Assembly: GCA_041752315.1 (NCBI GenBank)
Contig: JBGSHJ010000050.1
Coordinates: forward strand, 62,001-126,000
Direction of reading: 5' to 3'
From: SYFY01 sp041752315
GTDB taxonomy: Bacteria > Pseudomonadota > Gammaproteobacteria > Pseudomonadales > Azotimanducaceae
DNA length: 64,000 bases
Shown here: piece by piece, positions 9,175 through 18,864 of the stretch
How the letters are laid out: each line of letters starts with the position of its first letter
How positions within the stretch are numbered: the first letter of the stretch is position 1
Program-made: the position numbers and the translations under genes
The notes under the pieces: generated by a model
Told to the model about the DNA's origin: nothing
Database searches by the model: none
The model's input: only the letters and a program-made list of their open reading frames with translations

Positions 9175-10170
9175 ATGAAAAAGATGAATCAATGGGCACT
9201 CGGCATCGTGATGAGCGCCTCCCTGCTTGCCCCTGCAGCGCAGGCTGCGGAGGTGATCAAGGTGGATGGATCCAGTACGGTCTATCCCATTACCGAGGCT
9301 GTCGCCGAGGAATACCAGTCGGCACTGGGTGGTGCCCGCGTGACGGTCGGAATCGCTGGTACTGGCGGTGGTTTCAAGCGCTTCTGCCGGGGTGAAACCG
9401 ATATCACCAATGCGTCCCGACCCATCCTGAAAGAAGAAATGATCCTCTGTGCACAGGCCGGCATCAAATTCTACGAGCTGCCCATTGCCTATGACGCACT
9501 GACGGTGGTCGTCAGCAAGGCCAACACCTTTGTTGACCAGTTGACCGTACCCGAGCTCAAGCGCATGTGGGAGCCGGCCGCGCAGCAGAAGATCATGAAC
9601 TGGAATCAGATCCGCCCGACGTTCCCCGACATGCCTCTCAAACTGGCTGGCGCTGGCGCCGACTCAGGCACATTCGACTACTGGACCGAAGCCGTGATGG
9701 AACGTTCCAAGGCTTCCCGCGGCGACTACCAGGCCAGCGAAGATGACAATGTCACCGTCCAGTATGTCTCGCGGGACAAAGGGGCATTGGGCTACTTCGG
9801 CATGGCGTACTACGAGGAAAACACCGACAAGCTGCGTGCCGTCCCGATCGTCCCTCCGGGTGGCGCCAAGGGGATCGCCCCGTCGACGCAGACCGTCAAT
9901 GACGGCACCTACCAGCCCCTGTCGCGACCGCTCTTCATCTACGTGAAGGAAAAGTCACTGGCGCGGCCCGAGATCAAGGAGTTCGTGGAGTTTTACCTGA
10001 GTGAAGGCCCAGCCCTCGCCGCCGAAGTCGGTTATGTGGAACTGCCCGCCCGGGCTTATGAACTTGCCCGTGAAAACCTGAAGAATGGCAAGGTTGGCAG
10101 CGGCTTCGCGGGACACGCGGAAATCGGACTGTCTGTCGAGGAATTGCTGGTCCGCGAGCGTACCCACTAA
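9175..10170 (+). CDS. pstS: Phosphate-binding periplasmic protein PstS
   Basis: The 331-residue protein has a cleavable signal peptide (about 1-24, ending AQA). It has the PstS-type opening DGSSTVYPITEAVAEEY and the phosphate-loop elements GIAGTGGGFKRFC and GADSGTFDYWTEA. It binds phosphate in the periplasm and delivers it to the PstCAB transporter. The ribosome site GGAGA precedes the ATG. It is the second gene of a porin-pstS-pstC-pstA-pstB-phoU operon with short gaps throughout. It resembles the PstS branch with a conserved CRGETDI-like segment rather than the shorter enteric form. Confidence 0.95.
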   Translation: MKKMNQWALGIVMSASLLAPAAQAAEVIKVDGSSTVYPITEAVAEEYQSALGGARVTVGIAGTGGGFKRFCRGETDITNASRPILKEEMILCAQAGIKFYELPIAYDALTVVVSKANTFVDQLTVPELKRMWEPAAQQKIMNWNQIRPTFPDMPLKLAGAGADSGTFDYWTEAVMERSKASRGDYQASEDDNVTVQYVSRDKGALGYFGMAYYEENTDKLRAVPIVPPGGAKGIAPSTQTVNDGTYQPLSRPLFIYVKEKSLARPEIKEFVEFYLSEGPALAAEVGYVELPARAYELARENLKNGKVGSGFAGHAEIGLSVEELLVRERTH

Positions 10171-10193
10171 CGCGCCGTGCCGAGGAACTGACC

Positions 10194-11138
10194 ATGACTG
10201 CGGATTCAACCGGGCAGATGTCCGGCGCTGCAAACGCCGACAGCCGCTTTGCGCACAAACCGACACGCCACATCGGTGAGCGTGTGATCGAAGCGATACT
10301 GTTCTCCGTATCGATGACGGCGGTGGCCGTCACTGTCGGGATCGTTGGCATCCTGCTCTACGAATCCGCATCATTTTTTGAGCAGGTCTCGATCGTCGAG
10401 TTCCTGACCGACACCCAGTGGACCATCATGTTTGCCGACAAGCACTACGGAGTGCTCCCTCTGTTGGCAGGAACCCTGGTCACGTCGACGGTCGCCCTGT
10501 TGTTCGCGGTCCCGGTCGGTACCATTGCGGCGGTTTATCTCAGTGAATTTGCAAGCATGCGCGTGCGCGAAACTGTCAAGCCCACGCTCGAACTGCTGGC
10601 TGGCGTACCCACCGTTGTCTATGGTTACTTCGCCCTGTTGATGGTCACGCCGGCACTGCAGTGGTTCATGCCGGACCTGCCGGGTTTCAACATGCTCGGG
10701 CCGGGACTCGTGATCGGCATCATGATCATTCCGTACATCACTTCGATGGCCGAAGACGCGATGCGCGCAGTTCCCATGCAGATGCGTGAAGGTTCGTACG
10801 CCATGGGTGCCACGCGGTTGCAGACTTCACTGCGCGTGGTGGTACCGGCCGCAACTTCCGGAATTGTCGCGGCCTATATCCTCGGGATATCGCGCGCATT
10901 CGGTGAAACGATGGTGGTTGCGGTGGCGGCCGGCCAGCAACCCAACTTCACCTGGAATCCCACCGAACCCGGCGCCACCATCACGGCGTTCATCGTGCAG
11001 GTTGCACTGGGCGACCTGCCGCACGGCAGCCTCGAATACCAGAGCATCTTTGCGGTTGGTCTCGTGCTGGTGTTGATGACCCTGTTCTTCAATGTGCTTG
11101 GCCATGTGGCCCGCATGCGCTTCCGCGAGGTGTACTGA
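10194..11138 (+). CDS. pstC: Phosphate ABC transporter permease PstC
   Basis: The 314-residue inner-membrane permease has about six membrane helices, with the ABC permease (EAA-type) segment at residues about 195-215 (AMRAVPMQMREGSYAMGATR). With PstA it forms the channel through which phosphate passes. The N-terminal tail of about 25 residues is polar, as is common in PstC. A GAGGA ribosome site precedes the ATG. The stop is one base before the pstA start, so the two subunits are probably made in equal amounts. Confidence 0.95.
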   Translation: MTADSTGQMSGAANADSRFAHKPTRHIGERVIEAILFSVSMTAVAVTVGIVGILLYESASFFEQVSIVEFLTDTQWTIMFADKHYGVLPLLAGTLVTSTVALLFAVPVGTIAAVYLSEFASMRVRETVKPTLELLAGVPTVVYGYFALLMVTPALQWFMPDLPGFNMLGPGLVIGIMIIPYITSMAEDAMRAVPMQMREGSYAMGATRLQTSLRVVVPAATSGIVAAYILGISRAFGETMVVAVAAGQQPNFTWNPTEPGATITAFIVQVALGDLPHGSLEYQSIFAVGLVLVLMTLFFNVLGHVARMRFREVY

Positions 11139-11139
11139 C

Positions 11140-12057
11140 ATGCACGACACACAGGCCATCAGGCAACTGGTCCTGCGCGGTCGGCGCAGGGACGCCATCT
11201 TCGCGATCATCGGCCTCATCTGCATGATGATCGGCATCCTGACGCTGGCAGTTCTGCTGGCCGGATTGATCCAGGACGGTGCCCATCGACTCAACTGGTC
11301 GTTTTTCGAGAATTTTCCTTCGCGCCGGGCCGAAAAAGCCGGGATCCTGAGCGCGATGGTCGGTTCGAGCCTGGTAATGCTCATCACGGCAGCCACCGCG
11401 ATTCCCTTCGGGATCGGCGCCGGAATCTACCTTGAAGAGTACGCGCGCCGAAGCTGGGTCACCAACCTCATTGAAGTCAACGTGACCAACCTCGCCGGAG
11501 TGCCATCGATCATCTACGGCCTGCTGGCACTGAGTCTCTTTGTCTACGCGCTGGATTTTGGACAGAGCATCCTGTCGGCTGGCCTCACTCTCGCGCTCAT
11601 GATCCTGCCGGTCATCATCGTGTCCACCCGCGAGGCGATACGGGCCATCCCGGTCAGCATCCGGGAAGCGGCCTATGGTGTCGGTGCAACACGCTGGCAA
11701 CTGGTGCGCGATCACATCCTGCCGTATTCGGCGGGCGGCATTCTTACCGGAGTCATCATCGGCCTCGCGCGCGCGATCGGAGAAACTGCGCCGATCATCA
11801 CCATCGGGGCATTGACGTTCATCGCATTCCTGCCGGCCTCACCGATCTCCGGAGAGTTCCCGTTCATCAACTTCGAATGGCTCGAGTCCCCTTTCACCGT
11901 CATGCCGATCCAGATGTTCAACTGGCTCTCGCGACCGCAGGCTGCATTCCAGGAAAACGCGGCTGCAGCAGGCCTGGTCCTGGTCGTGATGACGCTGGTC
12001 ATGAACGGAGCAGCGATCTGGCTGCGCATTCGTTTCAGGAAGCGAATCAAATGGTAG
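11140..12057 (+). CDS. pstA: Phosphate ABC transporter permease PstA
   Basis: The 305-residue permease, second half of the phosphate channel, has about six helices and the coupling-helix segment REAIRAIPVSIREAAYGVG that contacts PstB. The frame is open further upstream, inside pstC, but the ATG at 11140, one base after the pstC stop, gives the normal N-terminus. The last seven bases overlap the pstB start, a sign of translational coupling. The C-terminus ends in the basic tail RFRKRIKW, as expected for a cytoplasmic end. Confidence 0.94.
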   Translation: MHDTQAIRQLVLRGRRRDAIFAIIGLICMMIGILTLAVLLAGLIQDGAHRLNWSFFENFPSRRAEKAGILSAMVGSSLVMLITAATAIPFGIGAGIYLEEYARRSWVTNLIEVNVTNLAGVPSIIYGLLALSLFVYALDFGQSILSAGLTLALMILPVIIVSTREAIRAIPVSIREAAYGVGATRWQLVRDHILPYSAGGILTGVIIGLARAIGETAPIITIGALTFIAFLPASPISGEFPFINFEWLESPFTVMPIQMFNWLSRPQAAFQENAAAAGLVLVVMTLVMNGAAIWLRIRFRKRIKW

Positions 12058-12887
12058 AGAAAAACACTATGGACATGTCCCTGCGGGTTGCGGCCAAGGA
12101 CCCTTCAACGGAAACAGCCCCCCTGGCTGAACTCAAGGCCGAAGCCAAAGGCCTGGATTTCTGGTACGGCGACAACCAGGCGCTGAAGAACATCAACATG
12201 CGCATCGACGAATTTCGCGTTACCGCGCTGATTGGTCCATCAGGCTGTGGCAAGTCGACTTACCTGCGATGTTTCAATCGCATGCACGACCTGCAGGACA
12301 ACACCCGTTACGGTGGACAGATCCTGTTCCAGCCCGATGGCGTGAACATCCTCGACCGCAGCGTTGATCCCATCGAGGTGCGCATGCGCATCGGCATGGT
12401 TTTCCAGAAACCGAATCCGTTTCCCAAGTCGATCTTCGAAAACGTCGCTTACGGACTGCGTGTGCGCGGCCAGAAAAATCGCGCCGAGATCGCCGACCGC
12501 GTTGAACAGGCGCTGCGCGAAGCCTCGATCTGGGACGAAGTCCGGGAACGACTGGACGACATGGCGTTCAACCTGTCGGGTGGACAGCAGCAGCGCCTGT
12601 GCATCGCACGAGCACTGGCCACCGAACCCGAACTGCTGCTTTTCGACGAACCGACCAGCGCCCTGGACCCGAATGCAACGGCCAACATCGAGGACCTGAT
12701 TCACCGACTGAAGGAAAAGGTCACGATTCTCATCGTCACCCACAACATGCAGCAGGCAGCCCGGGTATCGGACTACACGGCATTCATGTATCTCGGAGAA
12801 CTGGTGGAGTTCGGTGCGACCAGAGGCGTGTTCACGAACCCTGCCAAAAAGCAGACCGAAGACTACATCACTGGCCGGTACGGCTGA
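12051..12887 (+). CDS. pstB: Phosphate ABC transporter ATP-binding protein PstB
   Basis: The 278-residue ATPase powers phosphate import. Walker A is GPSGCGKST (62-70), the signature is LSGGQQQR, Walker B is LLLFDEPTSALD, and the switch histidine is in IVTHN. These and the Cys in Walker A are typical of PstB. The start at 12051 overlaps the pstA stop; the first roughly 30 residues are less conserved, and a second ATG at 12069 is a possible start. The large upstream extension of this frame lies inside pstA and is not coding. Confidence 0.95.
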   Translation: MVEKNTMDMSLRVAAKDPSTETAPLAELKAEAKGLDFWYGDNQALKNINMRIDEFRVTALIGPSGCGKSTYLRCFNRMHDLQDNTRYGGQILFQPDGVNILDRSVDPIEVRMRIGMVFQKPNPFPKSIFENVAYGLRVRGQKNRAEIADRVEQALREASIWDEVRERLDDMAFNLSGGQQQRLCIARALATEPELLLFDEPTSALDPNATANIEDLIHRLKEKVTILIVTHNMQQAARVSDYTAFMYLGELVEFGATRGVFTNPAKKQTEDYITGRYG

Positions 12888-12901
12888 TCTGGAGTGCCTT
12901 G

Positions 12902-13621
12902 ATGACCCTGAACAAAAATGATCTGCGGCGTCACCTCTCCGGCCAGTTCAATGCCGATCTGGACGCGATCATCGGTCGGGTCCAGGTCATGGGACAGCTG
13001 GTACTGGATCAGCTCCGGGATGCGCTGCGTGCGCTGGAATCCAATGATGGTGAACTCGCGGTACAGGTGGTTGCCCGCGACTCCGAGGTGAATCAGCTTG
13101 AGCTGGGGCTGGACGAAGCGTGCCGTGACATGCTGGTGCAACGCCAGCCGGCTGCCGGTGACCTGCGACTCATCTTTGCCGTACTCAAGGTGGTGATGGA
13201 CTTCGAGCGCATGGGCGACCTTGCCAAGCGCGTGGCCAAGGCGACGCTGGAATCGGCCGGGGCACCGCAGAAGCGTTTTGGCGGTGCCATCGTGGCACTG
13301 GGTACCAGTGTGCTTGTGCTGTCCAACAAGGCACTGGCAGCGTTTGTGGCTTTTGACGGAGTCGCGGCAGCGGCCATCAAGCAGGAAGACCGGGCGATTG
13401 ACGAACGATGCAAGGAAATCACTGCGCAATTGCAGTCGTTCATTGCCGATCAACCGGACGCCACGGCCGGTGCACTGCAGTTGATCTGGGCTGCACGTTC
13501 TCTCGAGCGCTTCGGCGACCACGCCAAAAACGTCGCCGAGTACATTTTCTACGCCGTGTACGGAAAGGAAATTCGCCACATGAACGATGAAGAGCGTACC
13601 CAATGGGTGGCCCTCGCCTGA
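12902..13621 (+). CDS. phoU: Phosphate signalling protein PhoU
   Basis: The 239-residue all-helical protein consists of two PhoU three-helix bundles. Each has the conserved acidic metal-binding pattern, seen as FERMGDLAKRVAK (first bundle) and LERFGDHAKNVAE (second). PhoU links the Pst transporter to the PhoR sensor and dampens the Pho response when phosphate is plentiful. The start at 12902 has a GGAG ribosome site and gives the normal length. No phoB or phoR gene is in this window. Confidence 0.95.
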   Translation: MTLNKNDLRRHLSGQFNADLDAIIGRVQVMGQLVLDQLRDALRALESNDGELAVQVVARDSEVNQLELGLDEACRDMLVQRQPAAGDLRLIFAVLKVVMDFERMGDLAKRVAKATLESAGAPQKRFGGAIVALGTSVLVLSNKALAAFVAFDGVAAAAIKQEDRAIDERCKEITAQLQSFIADQPDATAGALQLIWAARSLERFGDHAKNVAEYIFYAVYGKEIRHMNDEERTQWVALA

Positions 13622-13846
13622 CGACGCCTTGCGGATCTCCATGAGCATCGACACTGGTCTGCGCCGGGTCGTCATGCGACAGTTCCAACCCTCCTCCACT
13701 CCAACACCGGGCACACGTCGGCCCCATTGACAGATCAGGGAACGTGTTTCCCCTGGGCACTGCACCTTGAACATTACTCCTTGAGCATTGTCGGGCGGTC
13801 GATGGATGATGGGTCGGTCAGATGCACCGAGCCCGGCCACAAGTTC

Positions 13847-15013
13847 ATGACCCTGCACGGCGCCTTGTTTGCCATCGATTGTCTTGCCATCTTCAGTGTG
13901 CTGCTGCTGGGCATGAACATGCTGGTGGCCCACCCTCGCAACGGCGCAGCTCGAATGGTTGCGTTCATCGCGCTGTGCTCGGCGGCGTTTGTCGTGTTCA
14001 GCCGGACCATGTACGCCGGCTGGATACCGGAACCCTTCAGGTTCTCGACCACCGAACCCCTGCTGATCGGCATCCAGGTCCTGATGAACACGGTCCCGGG
14101 CGCGTTCATGATCCTGGCCTATCTCCTTTTCGAAGAGTCGCAGAAGAAGTTCCCCCGTACTCTGGCCACGTTGCTGGTGCTGCAGATCAGCCTGGAAGAT
14201 CTGCTGCCGTGGTTGTTCGGCATCTCCACCCGTCCCAGTCGTGGGGTGGTAATGACCGATGACAACCACCTGCTCTGGCTGATCTTCGAGGCCACACCGG
14301 CCACCTTGCAGGCACTGTTTGTCGCTGCCGCACTCTTCTGGACCCTGAAGGACTGGCGGGATGATCTGGTTGATCCACGGCGGAGAATGCGAGCCCTGCT
14401 GGTCGTGCTGATTGCGGTCAACCTCGTCACTTACACCGTGCTCAGTCGACTGGTGCTCGCTGCAGGCGACGTGCTGATGTTCCATGTCCACGAGGCATAC
14501 CAGGTCTTCAACACACTGATCAACACGGCTGTACTGGTGTACCTGCAGGCGACGGCAAACAGGACGCAGGCAACCGCTGACGATCAGGCCGCAACAGCTG
14601 CCGGCAGCGAACAGCCGTCCGTATCAGAAGCCGATGCCGACTTCGTCGCCTTTGACAATGCGATGAAAGCGGCAATCTACCATCAGGCAGGACTCTCCAT
14701 TGCCGCGCTTGCGTCACAGATCCGGGTTCCTGAGTATCGATTGAGGCGGTTGATCAATACCCGACTGGGCTACCGAAACTTCAGCCAGATGTTGAACGAG
14801 TATCGAATCGCCGAAGCCGCGCAAGCCCTCGCGGACCCTGCGCAGCGCCGGCTCCCGATCCTGACGATTGCGTTGTCGGTCGGTTATCAGTCCATCAATC
14901 CGTTCAATCGGGCGTTCCGTGACCTGCACGGCACGACACCGTCTGCCTGGCGACAGTCGAAACTCGCCAATTCAGCCTCTGCCGACCCGTTCGATGGTTC
15001 CAGCCCCGAATGA
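13847..15013 (+). CDS. Membrane-anchored AraC-family transcriptional regulator
   Basis: Residues 1-230 (counted from the ATG at 13847) hold about seven hydrophobic helices, beginning with FAIDCLAIFSVLLLGMNML. The C-terminal roughly 100 residues are an AraC double helix-turn-helix, with IAALASQIRVPEYRLRRLI followed by LTIALSVGYQSINPFNRAF. This 7TM-sensor plus AraC layout implies a regulator that detects a membrane or extracellular signal and stays at the inner membrane. The frame opens at a TTG (13727) and has an ATG near 13803; 13847 is preferred because it starts directly before the first helix. It is isolated from phoU by about 225 bases and from the next ABC gene by 154. Confidence 0.82.
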   Translation: MTLHGALFAIDCLAIFSVLLLGMNMLVAHPRNGAARMVAFIALCSAAFVVFSRTMYAGWIPEPFRFSTTEPLLIGIQVLMNTVPGAFMILAYLLFEESQKKFPRTLATLLVLQISLEDLLPWLFGISTRPSRGVVMTDDNHLLWLIFEATPATLQALFVAAALFWTLKDWRDDLVDPRRRMRALLVVLIAVNLVTYTVLSRLVLAAGDVLMFHVHEAYQVFNTLINTAVLVYLQATANRTQATADDQAATAAGSEQPSVSEADADFVAFDNAMKAAIYHQAGLSIAALASQIRVPEYRLRRLINTRLGYRNFSQMLNEYRIAEAAQALADPAQRRLPILTIALSVGYQSINPFNRAFRDLHGTTPSAWRQSKLANSASADPFDGSSPE

Positions 15014-15167
15014 ATCTCACGCCGGCTTCTGCAATCCCTCACCGATTCCTGAATTCGACCAACGGTTCCGCAACCTGACGAGACATCGCGTGTAGTCGCG
15101 TGCACGCTGCCCCAGGTCACTCGACGTCAATTACCTGTGTCAACCGACACGGAACTGGAGCAAACCG

Positions 15168-15890
15168 ATGGCGGAAGTACTGGTCGACGTCCAGCACGTG
15201 GTGAAACGCTATCGGCGTGGTCCACACGTCATCAACGTCCTGAACGAACTCAACGTCCAGGTCCTGCGGCAGGACTTTGTCGCGTTCATGGGACCATCCG
15301 GCTCGGGCAAGAGCACCCTGCTGAATCTCATTGGCGGCCTGGACCGGCCTGATCAGGGTCGGGTGGTTTTTGACGGGAAGGACATCACCGGATTTACAGA
15401 TCGGCAATTGACCGCATGGCGGGCGGAATACGTCGGCTTTGTGTTCCAGTCCTACAACCTGATGCCGGCGCTGTCGGCGGAACAGAATGTTGCGCTGCCG
15501 CTGCTGCTCACTCCGCTGGGTTCGTCCCAGATCCGGCAGCGCGCACAAACCGCTCTGGAGATCGTCGGTCTCGCAGACCGGGGCAGCCACCGTCCGACCG
15601 AACTCTCCGGCGGCCAGGAACAACGGGTGGCCATTGCGCGTGCACTGGTCAGCGACCCGCAACTCCTGATCTGCGACGAGCCAACGGGAGGTCTCGACCG
15701 GTCTACCGCGGACGATATCCTCTCGCTGCTCGACCTCTTGAACCGTGAACTGGGAAAAACCATCGTCATGGTGACCCATGATCCCAGGGCTGCAGGTTTT
15801 GCCGGACGGATAATGCACATGGACAAGGGCCTGCTGATGGAATCGGACCACCCGGAACCGGACCAGGCCTACACAGGTGCACGCCGGTGA
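15168..15890 (+). CDS. ABC transporter ATPase of the LolD/MacB type
   Basis: The 240-residue ATPase has Walker A GPSGSGKST, signature LSGGQEQR, Walker B LLICDEPTGGLD and switch VTHD. It belongs to the MacB/LolD/FtsE branch, whose ATPases work with FtsX-type permeases to move lipoproteins, peptides or lipids rather than to import small solutes. The stop overlaps the next permease by four bases (GTGA). The two following genes are FtsX-like permeases, so the complex is probably one ATPase dimer with a heterodimer of permeases. Confidence 0.9.
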   Translation: MAEVLVDVQHVVKRYRRGPHVINVLNELNVQVLRQDFVAFMGPSGSGKSTLLNLIGGLDRPDQGRVVFDGKDITGFTDRQLTAWRAEYVGFVFQSYNLMPALSAEQNVALPLLLTPLGSSQIRQRAQTALEIVGLADRGSHRPTELSGGQEQRVAIARALVSDPQLLICDEPTGGLDRSTADDILSLLDLLNRELGKTIVMVTHDPRAAGFAGRIMHMDKGLLMESDHPEPDQAYTGARR

Positions 15891-17038
15891 ACTGGTTCGT
15901 GCTCCTGAGCGCCGGTCTATGGCGCAGGCCGGGCCGCACGCTGTTGACTACCCTGAGCCTGGCCAGCGCCTTTCTGCTCGTCGGTCTGCTGTTTCCGATC
16001 CTGCTCCTTTTCGAAAACCGCGGCGACAGCACCGGCATCACCCGTCTGATCGTTCAGCCGCGTCACTCCATAACAGACTTTCTGCCCATCAATCATGCCG
16101 TCACCATCCAGGGAGTGCCGGGAGTACGCTCGGTTTCGCATCAGACGTGGTTTGGCGGGACGTTTCGCGACGGCACCGATTCGTTTGCTCGATGGGCCGT
16201 ACCTGCAGACAGTTATTTCCCGATGCACCCGGAAATGATCCTGTCGTCGGCAGCGCTGGACGCGTTTGCCAGACTCCGTACTGCAGCCATCGTCGGACAA
16301 AAAACCGCAGACCGGTTTGGATTGAAGGTCGGCGATCGCCTGACGATCGTGCCGGACATCTGGCCAAACAAGGAGGCCACCGCGTGGGAGTTCGAGCTGG
16401 TCGGAATATTTGACGCCTCCGACAACAATGTCGATCTGACCGCGATGTACCTCAATCATGCCTACTTCGATGAATACCGTGCCTGGGGCGCAGGCCTTGT
16501 TTCGTACATCAACGTCGGGCTTGAATCAGGTGGATCAGCCGGTGACATCAGCACCACGATCGACGCACGCTTTGCGAACTCGGCAGACGAGACAACCACC
16601 TCATCGGAGCGCGACTTTGCGCTGGGTTTTGCAGAACAGCTTGGTGACATCGGGCTCATGATCTCGGTGATCCTTGGTGCTGTTCTATTCACCATCGCGC
16701 TGGTCACTGCAAACACGGTGGCGCATGGGATGCGTGAACGGATGGCGGAGTTCGCCGTGCTGCGCGCAATGGGCTTCCAGAAGCTGACAACCCAACTCCT
16801 GGTGACCGGTGAAGCACTGGCCCTGGTTCTGCTGGGTGCCCTGCCCGGGCTGTTGATCAGCGCCGTTCTGGTCGAACTTGGCCAGGAATACGTTCCCCAG
16901 CTGGCCGGCATCGACATTGGCCCGCAGACACTCACAGCGTCCGTCGTGCTGGTTCTCGTCGTCGCATTGCTGGCCGTTCTCCAGCCAGCACTCCGGTTGA
17001 AGCGGTTACACATTGTCGATGAGTTGCGCAAACTATAG
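15887..17038 (+). CDS. FtsX-like ABC permease, first of a pair
   Basis: The 383-residue inner-membrane protein starts at a GTG in the preceding stop. One N-terminal helix (LTTLSLASAFLLVGLLFPIL) precedes a roughly 220-residue periplasmic MacB-like domain. Three C-terminal helices follow (about 255-375), with RMAEFAVLRAMGF between helices, the FtsX coupling segment. The ending VDELRKL is typical. It probably transports or extracts an envelope substrate with the ATPase upstream. Confidence 0.88.
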   Translation: MNWFVLLSAGLWRRPGRTLLTTLSLASAFLLVGLLFPILLLFENRGDSTGITRLIVQPRHSITDFLPINHAVTIQGVPGVRSVSHQTWFGGTFRDGTDSFARWAVPADSYFPMHPEMILSSAALDAFARLRTAAIVGQKTADRFGLKVGDRLTIVPDIWPNKEATAWEFELVGIFDASDNNVDLTAMYLNHAYFDEYRAWGAGLVSYINVGLESGGSAGDISTTIDARFANSADETTTSSERDFALGFAEQLGDIGLMISVILGAVLFTIALVTANTVAHGMRERMAEFAVLRAMGFQKLTTQLLVTGEALALVLLGALPGLLISAVLVELGQEYVPQLAGIDIGPQTLTASVVLVLVVALLAVLQPALRLKRLHIVDELRKL

Positions 17039-17050
17039 TCCGGAACATTC

Positions 17051-18256
17051 ATGAACATGCTGCCACGCCAGATCCTTGCGGTCTCCCTGCTCAACCTGGC
17101 CACACTGCGATCACGTTCCGGTTCGTCAGCCGTGGTGTTGACCGGTATCGCAGGCGTGGTGTTTGTATTGACCGCCTTGTTTGCGATGGCCAACGGCCTG
17201 CGCGAAACGCTGCAAAGCAGCGGGGAAGAAGACCGTGTGCTGCTCCTCGGCAAAGGATCCCGGTCCGAAATCAATGGTTCAATCAGCCGCGATCAGGCAG
17301 CGATCATTGCCGGATTGCCCGGTATCGCGGCTTCACGGTTACCCGGCACGACACCTGTTCCGCTGCTTTCTGCCGAACTGTACGCAACGGCCAATCTCCC
17401 CCGACGCAACCAGCCGGGCCGTGCAGGTCTGCCGCTGCGTGGAGTGGGTGCAGCAGCCTTTGGAGTACGACCAGAGGTACGCATGACCAATGGCCGCGAT
17501 CTGTTGCCCGGACGGTTCGAAATCATCGTCGGTGAAGCTGCTGCCCGGATGTTTGCCGGTTTGGAGATGGGGGCCACGATTTCCCTCAAAGGAGTCGACT
17601 TTCTGGTCGTCGGTCATTTTACGGCCGGCGGTCGAGCAACCGAGTCGGAAGCCTGGCTGGACGTGAACGTGATGGCCAACGTCTTCAAGCGCGGCGCCTG
17701 GCTGAACACGATTCGTCTCCGGCTTGAGTCTCCGGAGTCCCTCGACATGCTGACCACCGCGATCATGACCGATCGACGTCTCGCCAACAGCGTCTTCCGG
17801 GAATCTGATTTTTACAATGAACAATCAGAATCTTCAACGCGCCTGATGACGATCGTTGGCGTCACGGTCGGGATCATCATGGCTATCGGCGCAATCGCCA
17901 CGGCGCTGAATTCCCTCTATTCGGCTGTCTCCGCACGGACACGCGAAATCGCGATACTGCGAGCCATTGGATTTTCCGCGACACCCATCGTGGTTTCCGT
18001 ACTGGTTGAATCCCTGGTGCTGTCGTTCATCGGCGGCCTGCTGGGCGCTGCGCTCGGCTGGCTGGTGTTCGACGGGCTCAGCATGACCTCCATGGGCGCT
18101 GCATACTCGCAGGTGGCATTTCGCTTTGCGGTTGAACCAGAGCTTGTGCTGTCCGGGGTATTGCTCGCGTTGTTCATCGGTTTCCTCGGCGGATTGTTGC
18201 CCGCGTTGCGTGCCGCGAGGATCAGCGTTGTCGAAGGTCTCAGGTCTGCAGCCTAG
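17051..18256 (+). CDS. FtsX-like ABC permease, second of a pair
   Basis: The 401-residue partner permease has the same layout: an N-terminal helix (VVLTGIAGVVFVLTALFAMA), a periplasmic domain and three C-terminal helices. The segment ARTREIAILRAIGFS is the FtsX-type coupling motif, and the protein ends VVEGLRSAA. It starts 12 bases after its partner. Together with the ATPase it forms a three-gene transporter with no periplasmic adaptor (HlyD-like) gene alongside, so it is closer to LolCDE-type systems than to MacAB. Confidence 0.88.
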   Translation: MNMLPRQILAVSLLNLATLRSRSGSSAVVLTGIAGVVFVLTALFAMANGLRETLQSSGEEDRVLLLGKGSRSEINGSISRDQAAIIAGLPGIAASRLPGTTPVPLLSAELYATANLPRRNQPGRAGLPLRGVGAAAFGVRPEVRMTNGRDLLPGRFEIIVGEAAARMFAGLEMGATISLKGVDFLVVGHFTAGGRATESEAWLDVNVMANVFKRGAWLNTIRLRLESPESLDMLTTAIMTDRRLANSVFRESDFYNEQSESSTRLMTIVGVTVGIIMAIGAIATALNSLYSAVSARTREIAILRAIGFSATPIVVSVLVESLVLSFIGGLLGAALGWLVFDGLSMTSMGAAYSQVAFRFAVEPELVLSGVLLALFIGFLGGLLPALRAARISVVEGLRSAA

Positions 18257-18639
18257 CGCGGAACACTCATGAAGATTCGTCGCGAGGGTGACGAGATGCG
18301 CGAAAAGAAAGCGTGGCGCGGACCGGAAGGCGCGCAGTCGTACTTCCTGGTACGGCGAGCACCTGGAGGGAGCCGGCACTGTGTTTTCACGTTTATCTGC
18401 AGCCGCAGCAGAAGATTCACGAACAGACCGGGAGGACACTTTAGAAGACAGGAATTTCACCCTTCGCGCAAGCAGCAACTCCCGGGTGCACAAAAGCGCG
18501 GTGTATGAGATAAACGACACCTGAAGATCCTGGTCCGAAGACTCACAATCTGCAATGCATGGCGACACCAGATGATTCGCCGCGGGGCTGAAACCGTCTT
18601 CGGGTACATCAAGAACCGGTAGTTCCCCAGGGGGAAAAC
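18257..18639. other. Intergenic region without a supported gene
   Basis: Two overlapping short frames (18269-18508 and 18288-18524) are low-complexity, Arg/Ser-rich and lack family features. No terminator hairpin with a T tract was found. The AGGGGG at about 18628 is the ribosome site of the next gene. Confidence 0.45.
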
Positions 18640-18864
18640 ATGCGTCTACGTCACGCCTACAGCGGCTATATCTACGAATCCACGGACGATGGTCATGTGA
18701 GGGTCACAGATCCCAAGACCGGACAATCCGGTCTCTTTACCCGCGACGCCAAGTGGGTGTCCGGTGACCTCACCTACGCCGATCATCACATGATCGGGCA
18801 CATTGGTGGCAAAACCGCCGAGGGAGCCACCTCGCTGGGCGCGTTTTCCCGCCGTCGCGGGTGA
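18640..18864 (+). CDS. Small uncharacterised protein leading a Rieske-oxygenase operon
   Basis: The 74-residue soluble protein contains repeated Thr/Asp/Gly-rich strands (ESTDDGHVRVTDPKTGQSG) and a His pair in YADHHMIGHIGG. A strong AGGGGG ribosome site precedes the ATG. Its stop overlaps the ferredoxin start by four bases (GTGA), so the two are co-translated. No family is recognised. Position suggests an accessory of the oxygenase, such as a small subunit or assembly factor, but this is inference. Confidence 0.7.
   Translation: MRLRHAYSGYIYESTDDGHVRVTDPKTGQSGLFTRDAKWVSGDLTYADHHMIGHIGGKTAEGATSLGAFSRRRG

Noticed and set aside
18288..18524. Two small frames in the intergenic region before the Rieske operon
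   Set aside because: They overlap each other, are Arg/Ser-rich and lack a start site or family features.
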